From: Kurthia populi
Lineage (GTDB): Bacteria; Bacillota; Bacilli; Bacillales_A; Planococcaceae
Direction of reading: 5' to 3'
Length of the DNA stretch: 64,000 bases
Assembly (NCBI RefSeq): GCF_042686175.1
Contig: NZ_JBHUOR010000140.1
Span: forward strand, 15,744 to 79,743
Each line of letters opens with the position of its first letter. The first letter of the stretch is position 1. Under the pieces are notes generated by a model. That model was not told the origin of the DNA. It did no database searches and was given only the letters and a program-made list of their open reading frames with translations. Made by a program: the position numbers and the translations under genes. Shown piece after piece: positions 15,498-23,232 of this stretch.

Positions 15498-16295
15498 ATG
15501 ACATCATTAGCACAGCATTCAGAGTCATTCGAACAGATAGGAAATCATGTAGGAATTTTAGTATTGCACGGCTTTGCGTGTACAACACAATCTGTACAAC
15601 CGTGGGCAGAGGCTTTTGCCAAACGCGGTTACACGGTAAAAATGCCTATTTTAGCTGGGCATGGTACAACGTCAGAAGATTTATACAATACGACGATTGA
15701 ACAGCTTGTCCATAGCGCAACGGCTGCTTTAGAATGGCTACAAGAACGCACAGAGCACCAAGTTATTTGCGGGTTCGATTTTGGCGGTACCATCGCGCAG
15801 CATCTTGCACAACAATATCACGTAGATGGCTTACTGCTATTAAATGCAGCCTATCAATTACCTGCAAAAATGCTTGATAACGTTGAGGCGGTCATTCAAT
15901 CAAGCGACACATACGGTCCTATCGGGACAGCTGACATCAAAAATCCACGCGCAACCGTTTATCGCTATGATAAATACCCTGTTGCATTAGCTCGTGAAAT
16001 GATTATATTTACAAAAGATGTGGCCGCGCAATCAAATCGTATTCAAGCACCGCTCCTTGTTATGCATTCAACAGATGACCATGTGCTTCCACCTCAAACG
16101 GTTGATCACTTAATCGCAACAGCTTCTTCAAAAGAAAAACATTTAATTATGTTACAAGATAGCTATCACTATGCGTTAGTTGACTACGATGCACCGCGTA
16201 TCGTCAAGCAATCTCTCTATTTCGTTAAAGGGATTGATCCAGATCGTTACGCGCAGCCAATTGAAGAAAAACAAAAAAGAAAACGTCGTCGTTAA
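15498..16295 (+). CDS. Alpha/beta hydrolase, carboxylesterase-like, Asp at nucleophile position
   Basis: Alpha/beta-hydrolase fold protein of 265 residues, similar in layout to the Est30/monoacylglycerol lipase group. The oxyanion-region motif is LVLHGFACTT. The nucleophile elbow reads GFDFGG, with D94 where esterases carry Ser. The acid lies in STDDHVLPP (193-194) and the base is H224. An Asp nucleophile is the rule in haloalkane dehalogenases and epoxide hydrolases, so the usual esterase label may be wrong; loss of activity is also possible. ATG 15498 is chosen because AAGGAG is 9 bases before it. The last residues are strongly basic (KQKRKRRR). Confidence 0.82.
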   Translation: MTSLAQHSESFEQIGNHVGILVLHGFACTTQSVQPWAEAFAKRGYTVKMPILAGHGTTSEDLYNTTIEQLVHSATAALEWLQERTEHQVICGFDFGGTIAQHLAQQYHVDGLLLLNAAYQLPAKMLDNVEAVIQSSDTYGPIGTADIKNPRATVYRYDKYPVALAREMIIFTKDVAAQSNRIQAPLLVMHSTDDHVLPPQTVDHLIATASSKEKHLIMLQDSYHYALVDYDAPRIVKQSLYFVKGIDPDRYAQPIEEKQKRKRRR

Positions 16296-16302
16296 TTTTC
16301 CA

Positions 16303-16342
16303 CACAAAAAACCCGGAAACAATTGTTTCCGGGTTTTTTGTG
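16303..16342. terminator. Bidirectional terminator between the hydrolase gene and parC
   Basis: Perfect 18-base arms (16303-16320 and 16325-16342, core ACCCGGAAAC) around an AATT loop. Confidence 0.9.
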
Positions 16343-16345
16343 TAT

Positions 16346-18766
16346 TTATTGTTGTTTGATTAATGCGATATGCGTGATTTCTCCATCAGCATCACAATCA
16401 ATCACAAATTGACCATTTGAATAACGCTCTGCATGACGATATTTCGATACCGCTAACGTTTCCGGCTGTCCTTTTTTCGTTTCAATTACGACTACATCAT
16501 CTTTTTCTACACGACGCACATCAACAATACGATGTGGTTTTGATTTTAAGTCTCGTAAAATCGTTAAACCGCGTTTTGCACGACCTGTTAATTCAAAATC
16601 AGCAATACGCATACGTTTAACTGCCCCGCGATGTGTCACGATAAATACATCGCCCTGATCATCTGCATCGACAATAACAACCGATGCAATATAATCCCCA
16701 TCTTTTAAGTTTGCTGCTTTAATACCTGCTGTTCGCGTGCTTGTTGGTGCTACCTCTTCCATTGGGAAGCGAAGCTCGTAGCCGTCATGGGTTACTAAAA
16801 TAACATCTTTCGTGCTATCATCAACAATTTGTGCAAAAATTAACTCATCGCCTTTTTTCACATTCATTGCTTTATACGTTTTATTAAAACGTGTAATTAA
16901 ATATTCTTCTAGTGCTGTCCGTTTAATTTGACCATTTCTTGTAACTGTCACAACGGAGCGTTTTGCCTTGAAATCCGTTACACCTTCAACCGAAATCAGC
17001 TGCTCGTCTGCATCAAGCGGTACAATACTTGAAATGTGTTGTCCAAGATCTTTCCAACGAATGTCTGGAAGATCGTGAACGAGTTGTAAAATATAACGAC
17101 CTTTATTCGTAAAGAGCATGACATGCTGCTGCGTATTAATGAAAGCTTGATAACATACGTGATCCGATTCTTTCATCGCTAATTCTTTTCCGTTAGATGA
17201 TTTATATGAGCGTGGACTCGTACGTTTAATATAGCCATCTTCTGTTACAGATACGACTACTTCTTCATTTGGAATTAAAACATCCATATCGACTTTAATT
17301 TCTTGCACTTCTGCTTCGATAACGGAATGACGTGTTGTTTTAAAATCTTTTTTAATCGCTGTCAATTCTTTGCGTAATACGGCAATTAATTTTTTATTAT
17401 CACCTAAAATTTCTTCAAGTTCGCTAACTCGTTTTGTTAATTGTAGATGCTCTTCTTCAAGCTCTGTAATATCAGTATTAGTTAAACGATACAGTTGTAA
17501 TGATACGATTGCTTCCGCTTGTGTCTCAGAAAACGCAAATTGTTCTATTAAATTATGTTTGGCATCTTTTTTATCTTTTGATGCGCGGATTGCTTTAATA
17601 ACTTTATCCAAAATAGATAAAGCTTTCATTAGCCCTTCTACAATATGTAGACGTGCTTTGGCTTTTTTTAAGTCAAATTGCGCGCGACGTGTAATAACAT
17701 CTTTTTGGTGATTTACATACGCTTCCAACATTAATGGCAATGTCATCATTGTTGGTCGACGGTTATGAATCGCAATCATATTAAAGTTATAGGTTACTTG
17801 TAAATCCGTATTTTTAAATAAGAATGGTAAAATCGGTGCTGCTGGTGCATCTTTTTTCATTTCAATAACGATACGAAGACCTTGGCGATCTGATTCATCA
17901 CGCACTTCCGAAATATTATCTAGACGTTTATCTAAACGTAAGTCGTCCATTTTTTTCACAAGATGCGCTTTATTCACGTCAAACGGAATTTCTGTAATGA
18001 CAATTTGCTCTTTTGACCCTTTTAATTGTTCAATGTCTGTTTTCGCACGTACGATAATTTTACCGCGTCCTGTTTCGTATGCCTTTTTAATGCCCTCTGC
18101 ACCTTGAATAATACCACCTGTTGGGAAATCTGGACCCGGTAATACCTTCATTAATTCATCAACTGTCACAGTTGGTTTTTTCAAATATAATAATGCAGCG
18201 TCAATGACTTCATGAAGTGCATGTGGTGGAATATCCGTTGCATAACCCGCAGAAATCCCGGTTGCGCCATTCACTAATAAATTTGGGAAGCGCGCAGGTA
18301 ATACAGTTGGCTCTAAATCCTGATCATCAAAGTTTGGAATGAAATCAACTGTTTCTTTTTGTAAATCACGTAATAATTCAATTGAAATTTTTGATAAACG
18401 CGCCTCTGTATAACGCATCGCGGCAGGTGGGTCACCATCAAGTGAACCGTTATTACCGTGCATTTCAATTAGTGGCATGCTTGATTTCCAATCTTGACTC
18501 ATACGAACCATTGCCTCGTACACACTTGTATCACCATGCGGGTGGTAGTTACCAATTACGTTACCGACTGTTTTCGCCGATTTACGGAATGGTTTATCCG
18601 CTAAATTCCCTTCATTGAACATCGCATATAAAATACGACGTTGCACGGGTTTTAATCCATCGCGTGCATCTGGTAGTGCACGGTCCTGAATAATATATTT
18701 ACTATAACGACCAAAACGGTCTCCAATGACATCTTCTAAAGGAAGATTTTGATAGCTCTCAGCCAT
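16346..18766 (-). CDS. parC: DNA topoisomerase IV subunit A
   Basis: DNA-breaking and rejoining subunit of topoisomerase IV, which decatenates daughter chromosomes. Length 806 residues, normal for Gram-positive ParC (GrlA). The quinolone-determining region HPHGDTSVYEA keeps Ser at residue 81 and Glu at 84, i.e. the sensitive-type residues. The catalytic Tyr is Y119 in AAMRYTEARL. The C-terminal third carries the degenerate beta-pinwheel repeats. It follows parE by 2 bases and is certainly co-transcribed and probably translationally coupled. Confidence 0.97.
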   Translation of the reverse strand: MAESYQNLPLEDVIGDRFGRYSKYIIQDRALPDARDGLKPVQRRILYAMFNEGNLADKPFRKSAKTVGNVIGNYHPHGDTSVYEAMVRMSQDWKSSMPLIEMHGNNGSLDGDPPAAMRYTEARLSKISIELLRDLQKETVDFIPNFDDQDLEPTVLPARFPNLLVNGATGISAGYATDIPPHALHEVIDAALLYLKKPTVTVDELMKVLPGPDFPTGGIIQGAEGIKKAYETGRGKIIVRAKTDIEQLKGSKEQIVITEIPFDVNKAHLVKKMDDLRLDKRLDNISEVRDESDRQGLRIVIEMKKDAPAAPILPFLFKNTDLQVTYNFNMIAIHNRRPTMMTLPLMLEAYVNHQKDVITRRAQFDLKKAKARLHIVEGLMKALSILDKVIKAIRASKDKKDAKHNLIEQFAFSETQAEAIVSLQLYRLTNTDITELEEEHLQLTKRVSELEEILGDNKKLIAVLRKELTAIKKDFKTTRHSVIEAEVQEIKVDMDVLIPNEEVVVSVTEDGYIKRTSPRSYKSSNGKELAMKESDHVCYQAFINTQQHVMLFTNKGRYILQLVHDLPDIRWKDLGQHISSIVPLDADEQLISVEGVTDFKAKRSVVTVTRNGQIKRTALEEYLITRFNKTYKAMNVKKGDELIFAQIVDDSTKDVILVTHDGYELRFPMEEVAPTSTRTAGIKAANLKDGDYIASVVIVDADDQGDVFIVTHRGAVKRMRIADFELTGRAKRGLTILRDLKSKPHRIVDVRRVEKDDVVVIETKKGQPETLAVSKYRHAERYSNGQFVIDCDADGEITHIALIKQQ

Positions 18767-18768
18767 TA

Positions 18769-20736
18769 CTAAACCTCTCCCTCTGCAATAAACTCATTTT
18801 CTAAAATGTTACTATCTTCTTCCATACTGAAGTCAACATTGGATTCAATCCATTTACGACGGGGCTCTACTTTATCACCCATCAATGTCGAAACACCGCG
18901 TTCAGCGCGCTCTAAATCATTAATTGTTACACGAATTAATGTACGTGTTTCAGGATTCATTGTTGTATCCCATAATTGGTCAGCGTTCATCTCACCTAAC
19001 CCTTTATAGCGTTGTAGAATGTAGCCTTTCCCAACTTTTGCAATGGCACCATCTAAATCCTCATCTGTCCAAGCATATTCAATGACTTCTTTACGGCCAC
19101 TACCTTTAGATATTTTATATAAAGGTGGCAGTGCAATATATACTTTTCCTGCTTCAATAAGCGGGCGCATATAACGGAAGAAGAATGTTAATAATAGCAC
19201 CTGAATATGCGCACCATCTGTATCGGCATCGGTCATAATGATTACTTTATCGTAAGCAGAATCCTCTACTTTAAAATCTGTACCAATCCCTGCTCCAATT
19301 GCATGAATAATCGTCGCAATCTCTTCATTTTTTAAAATATCTTGCATTTTTGCTTTTTCAGTATTCACAACTTTCCCACGTAATGGCAAAATCGCTTGGA
19401 ATGTACGGTCACGCCCCTGTTTCGCAGAACCACCCGCAGAATCCCCTTCGACTAAATACAATTCATTTTTCGACGCATTTTTTGATTGTGCAGGCGTTAA
19501 TTTACCCGACAAGATATTTGCTTGTTTTTTGTTTTTCTTGCCGTTACGCGCATCCTCACGTGCTTTACGCGCCGCTTCACGCACTTGTTGTGCACGAATT
19601 GCTTTACGAACAAGTGATGCAGATAGATCTGCGTTTTCTTCTAAAATGTACATCAATTTTTGTTGAATCACACCATCGACTGCACCGCGTGCTTCACTTG
19701 TGCCTAATTTACCTTTTGTTTGGCCTTCAAATTGTAAAAGATTTTCAGGAATTCGCACCGAAATAATCGCTGCTAAGCCTTCTCGAATATCTGAACCATC
19801 TAAGTTTTTATCTTTTTCTTTTAACAAACCAATTTTGCGAGCATAGTCATTAAAGACGCGTGTCATCGCTGTTTTTGCACCGGTCTCATGTGTACCGCCA
19901 TCGCGTGTACGAACATTGTTGACAAATGACAGAATCGTTTCTGAATAGCCATCGTTAAATTGGAATGCAAACTCGACCTCAATTTCATCTTGAGTTCCTT
20001 CAATATAGTGAACGGGGTGTAATACGTCTTTATCTTCATTTAAATAAGATACGAAAGCTTCGATCCCATTATCATAGTGATATACTTCATGTTTTTCTGT
20101 TGCTTCTTCAATTAGTTCAATTTTTAAACCTTTTAGTAAAAAGGCAGACTCACGCAAACGCTCTGCTAAAATGTCGAAATTGAATTTTGTAACAGAGAAA
20201 ATTTCTGGGTCTGGTTTGAAATGCACCATTGTCCCAGAATCTTTTGTTGAACCGATATGTTCTAATGTTGTAGCTGGCTTCCCGCCATTTTCAAAGCGCA
20301 TATAATATTTTTCACCGTTACGATGAATTTCTAATTCCAATAAACTTGATAAGGCATTTACAACAGATGAACCTACACCATGTAAACCACCACTTGTTTT
20401 ATAGCCACCTTGACCAAATTTACCGCCGGCATGTAGCACCGTAAAAATAACTTCTGGTGTTGGTTTGCCAGTTTTGTGCATCCCTGTAGGTAAACCACGT
20501 CCATGGTCAATGACCGTAATCGATTGATCTTCATGAATTTTTACGATGATATGATTACCATATCCTGCTAATGCTTCATCGACTGCGTTATCGACAATTT
20601 CGTAAACAAGGTGATGTAGACCACGTCCATCCGTAGAACCGATATACATCCCTGGTCGTTTTCGAACCGCTTCTAATCCTTCTAATACTTGAATCGCATC
20701 TTCATTATAAGATGTCATTGTTTGTTTTGTTGTCAA
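18769..20736 (-). CDS. parE: DNA topoisomerase IV subunit B
   Basis: ATPase subunit of topoisomerase IV, 655 residues. The GHKL ATP site is visible (DNAVDEALAG, then GRGLPTG and GLHGVGSSVVNALS), as are the TOPRIM motifs EGDSAGGSAKQGRDR and MTDADTDGAHI. I set the start at TTG 20736: an AGGGGGA site lies 6 bases before it and the resulting N-terminus aligns in length with other ParE. The frame extends to 20790 without support. It is divergent from plsY, as in B. subtilis. Confidence 0.96.
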   Translation of the reverse strand: MTTKQTMTSYNEDAIQVLEGLEAVRKRPGMYIGSTDGRGLHHLVYEIVDNAVDEALAGYGNHIIVKIHEDQSITVIDHGRGLPTGMHKTGKPTPEVIFTVLHAGGKFGQGGYKTSGGLHGVGSSVVNALSSLLELEIHRNGEKYYMRFENGGKPATTLEHIGSTKDSGTMVHFKPDPEIFSVTKFNFDILAERLRESAFLLKGLKIELIEEATEKHEVYHYDNGIEAFVSYLNEDKDVLHPVHYIEGTQDEIEVEFAFQFNDGYSETILSFVNNVRTRDGGTHETGAKTAMTRVFNDYARKIGLLKEKDKNLDGSDIREGLAAIISVRIPENLLQFEGQTKGKLGTSEARGAVDGVIQQKLMYILEENADLSASLVRKAIRAQQVREAARKAREDARNGKKNKKQANILSGKLTPAQSKNASKNELYLVEGDSAGGSAKQGRDRTFQAILPLRGKVVNTEKAKMQDILKNEEIATIIHAIGAGIGTDFKVEDSAYDKVIIMTDADTDGAHIQVLLLTFFFRYMRPLIEAGKVYIALPPLYKISKGSGRKEVIEYAWTDEDLDGAIAKVGKGYILQRYKGLGEMNADQLWDTTMNPETRTLIRVTINDLERAERGVSTLMGDKVEPRRKWIESNVDFSMEEDSNILENEFIAEGEV

Positions 20737-20980
20737 AAAAATTCCCCCTAGTGCAAACACCCGTTCGTATTTCCTTAGTTTAACACTCATTATATCACTG
20801 TCAACTGCTCACGTCACGAATTGACTCACGCATTATTGTACTACAAACGTTGAATTGAAAGCAAAATAAGAATAGAATATGAAAGACAAATGTTCAATTG
20901 TAACCTGTTTATCATATATGCTAAAATAATTAGTATATATTATTAGCACCTACTACTAAAATTTAAAAGGAGCTCTTTGC

Positions 20981-21583
20981 ATGAACTTATTTCTTGTCCT
21001 TATCTTAGCTTATTTATTGGGTTCTATTCCAACGGGCTTATGGATTGGCCGTGCATTTTTTAAAACAGACATCCGCGAACACGGCAGCGGTAACTTAGGC
21101 GCCACGAATACATTTCGTGTACTCGGAAAACCAGCTGGCTCTATTACGATGGTCATCGATATTTTAAAAGGAACAGCAGCTACGCTATTACCTACATTAA
21201 GTGTTTTTGCTGGTAGTGGTGTACCACCGCTAGTTGCCGGCCTGGTAGCTGTTGTTGGACATGTATTCCCGATTTTCGCAAAATTTCGCGGAGGTAAGGC
21301 GGTTGCTACATCAGCTGGCGTTCTTTTAGGCTATCACTGGCCCGTTTTCCTTTTAATTGTCCTTGCTTTCTTGGTATGCTTAAAAGTGTTCAAAATGGTT
21401 AGCCTTGCTTCGATGTTTGGTGGTGTTGTTGCCTTTGTTTATGCCGTTGTACATTTTTTCATGACAGACGATTGGCTATTATTATTAATCATTACGTTAT
21501 TAGCTGGTTTTGTTATTTATCGTCATCGTTCAAATATTCAACGCATTAAAGCTGGCACCGAACCAAAAGTCACTTGGCTATAA
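20981..21583 (+). CDS. plsY: Glycerol-3-phosphate acyltransferase (acyl-phosphate dependent)
   Basis: Integral membrane enzyme that acylates glycerol 3-phosphate with acyl-phosphate, the first step of phospholipid synthesis. 200 residues with about five to seven membrane helices. The three conserved loops are present: GSIPTGLWIGR, HGSGNLGATNTFRVLG and FRGGKAVATSAGVLLG. AAAAGGAG precedes the ATG. The order parE-plsY divergent with a HesB-like gene downstream is conserved with B. subtilis yneS-yneR. Confidence 0.95.
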   Translation: MNLFLVLILAYLLGSIPTGLWIGRAFFKTDIREHGSGNLGATNTFRVLGKPAGSITMVIDILKGTAATLLPTLSVFAGSGVPPLVAGLVAVVGHVFPIFAKFRGGKAVATSAGVLLGYHWPVFLLIVLAFLVCLKVFKMVSLASMFGGVVAFVYAVVHFFMTDDWLLLLIITLLAGFVIYRHRSNIQRIKAGTEPKVTWL

Positions 21584-21602
21584 CAAAGGAGTGTTTTCCA
21601 TC

Positions 21603-21896
21603 ATGAAAATTGTTATTTCAAATGCTGCATTAAATTGGTTCAAAGAAGAAATGGATGCCGAGCCTTCAAGCTCGATTAAGTTTTTCGCGCGCTATGGCGG
21701 ATCGAATCCATTTCATGAAGGCTATTCAATTGGTGTCACATTTGATGATCCGATTGAAGAAGCTGTCATAAATGATGTAGATGGTATTCATTTCTTTATC
21801 GAAAACGATGATTTATGGTTTTTTAATGACCACGATTTACATGTTGATGTAAACACTGAATTAGAAGAGTTAACGTATGACTATGTAAAACCATAG
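21603..21896 (+). CDS. yneR: HesB/YneR-type protein
   Basis: A 97-residue protein of the HesB-like (Fe-S biogenesis) fold, of the YneR subgroup. The characteristic start MKIVISNAALNWFKEEM and the segments FFARYGG and GYSIGVTFD are recognisable. It lacks the three Cys of true A-type carriers such as SufA, so an Fe-S role is uncertain. The ATG at 21603 has an AAAGGAG site 11 bases upstream, immediately after plsY, suggesting an operon with it. Confidence 0.85.
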   Translation: MKIVISNAALNWFKEEMDAEPSSSIKFFARYGGSNPFHEGYSIGVTFDDPIEEAVINDVDGIHFFIENDDLWFFNDHDLHVDVNTELEELTYDYVKP

Positions 21897-21913
21897 CACC
21901 TTCTCTACATAAA

Positions 21914-22052
21914 AAGAGACTTTGACATACGTGTAAAAATGACCACTTCTAGGAGTATAAGAAAAACCGGAATCGCGCAGTAGTGCGGTTCCGGTTTTTC
22001 GTTGTGAACGCTAAAAAAAGAATGGGGCGTTTTTTGTTCCGGCCCTTTTTTA
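21914..22052 (+). repeat. Palindromic intergenic repeat, copy 2
   Basis: Contains GACTTTGACATACGTGTAA at the left, the hairpin AAAAACCGGAAtCGC / GCGGTTCCGGTTTTT (21962-21999), then GTGAACGCTAAAAAA. It separates the convergent yneR and yneP genes and can work as a terminator in both directions. Its right end carries an extra GGCCGGAAC-like T-run segment. Confidence 0.85.
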
Positions 22053-22064
22053 CTATGTAAGCAT

Positions 22065-22490
22065 TTAAGCTTGTTGTTCCGCAATTTCAATATATTTATT
22101 GAACCATTCTTCATTTATTTTTTTAAATGATACAGGACGGAAATTTTCTTTTTTCACAATAATATGCTCTGTTGTCGCTGTCGCAGCTACGGTACCATCT
22201 TCATGTAGTACTTCGTAAGCGTAGACTGTTCGCAATTTATCTTGTGATTTTACCCATGTTTTAACAAAAGCCGGCTCCCCATAGCGAAGGGCTGCTTTAT
22301 AGTTAATATTGACGTTCATAACTGGTGATACATAGCCTTTTTCTTCTACTTCAATGAAAGAATATCCAAGATCTGTAATGAGTTGTGAACGTCCTAATTC
22401 AAGCCACACGACGTAATTGGCATGATAAACGACACCCATTTGGTCTGTTTCTGCATAGCGAATTTCGATTTCCTTTATACTTGTAAACAT
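22065..22490 (-). CDS. yneP: Acyl-CoA thioesterase, YbgC/FadM hotdog family
   Basis: Hotdog-fold thioesterase of 141 residues. The YbgC-type active-site region YAETDQMGVVYHANYVVWLELGR is present near the N-terminus, with the catalytic Asp in ETDQMG and the His in YHANY. AGGTGACC precedes the ATG. The position between yneR/plsY and citB matches yneP of B. subtilis. The physiological thioester is not known. Confidence 0.9.
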   Translation of the reverse strand: MFTSIKEIEIRYAETDQMGVVYHANYVVWLELGRSQLITDLGYSFIEVEEKGYVSPVMNVNINYKAALRYGEPAFVKTWVKSQDKLRTVYAYEVLHEDGTVAATATTEHIIVKKENFRPVSFKKINEEWFNKYIEIAEQQA

Positions 22491-22547
22491 AATTGGTCAC
22501 CTCAGCACCCATTATGACGCAGTTACCAACAAAAGAAAAGACTTGAA

Positions 22548-23073
22548 TTAACGCGCTGCGGCTTCTTTGGCAACAAGTAAGCTAACGTATTTATTTTTCT
22601 TCCATATGCTTGACCACTGACTGTTAGGAACTGACTGATTGCCGTCATATGGCGCAATTTCAATTGTAATACCGGTTTTTCCAGTCGTCGCCACAAACCA
22701 ATCCTGTCCAGCGCCAGAACCACTCACAGCGCCTGTAGTGTTGTCTGGGCGATATCCTGTCACTTGTTGAAACTGCATCACGAGTGGTCGATGCTGTGCT
22801 AATTGTGTCGCATTTTGTTTGTATTTCCAGTACAGTATTTCTCCTGATGAATGATAGGCAATATAGGTTTTAAAATTATACGCTTTCACAAACTTCACCA
22901 TGGCTTTTGTTTCAGGCTCTGACACAGCACTCGGACCCTTATAAAACTGGTAAGAGCGTACTCTAGGTGATGTAGACGTTTGCTTCCATACAACATTGTA
23001 GTTACGATTCAAATCTACACCACAAATATTCGCTTTATAGCGCGCAAAGTTTTTACTATTGCCATTAATAGGC
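22548..23073 (-). pseudogene. 3' remnant of an M14 zinc carboxypeptidase gene
   Basis: The reading frame encodes the second part of an M14-type carboxypeptidase: NGNSKNFARYKANICGVDLNRNY, then the region with YHSSGEILYW (zinc His) and the general-base Glu in ITIEIAPY. Upstream the frame stops at a TAG near 23073, and the signal peptide and first zinc motif (HxxE) are missing. A 154-residue frame could start at ATG-like codons near 23012, but that would begin inside the core fold and has no ribosome site. A deletion or decay that removed the 5' part explains it best. The ancestor was probably a secreted gamma-D-glutamyl-diamino acid peptidase. Confidence 0.75.
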
Positions 23074-23130
23074 TAACACTTTTGCGCGTTTTTCAGCTGA
23101 TACCCTGCTTAATTGTTTTTATAGGTTATT

Positions 23131-23184
23131 TTTTATTTTATATAGACTAGCGAGTTATTATTTTTCATAAAAATTATATAAAAA
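23131..23184. repeat. AT-rich element with CTAGCGAG core, copy B
   Basis: ACTAGCGAG at 23147-23155 with AT-rich flanks; compare 9921-9968. It lies between the aconitase terminator and the truncated carboxypeptidase gene. Confidence 0.4.
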
Positions 23185-23214
23185 AAGAAGATAAGGTTTG
23201 CACCTTATCTTCTT
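23185..23214 (-). terminator. Terminator of the aconitase gene
   Basis: AAGAAGATAAGGT (23185-23197) pairs perfectly with ACCTTATCTTCTT (23202-23214), with a T run on the minus strand. Confidence 0.85.
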
Positions 23215-23232
23215 ACAAGCATACGCTTCAAA

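Noticed and set aside
22548..23012. Intact 154-residue protein starting near MNRNY
   Set aside because: Would start inside the M14 core; homologous coding continues upstream to a stop, so a pseudogene is more likely.
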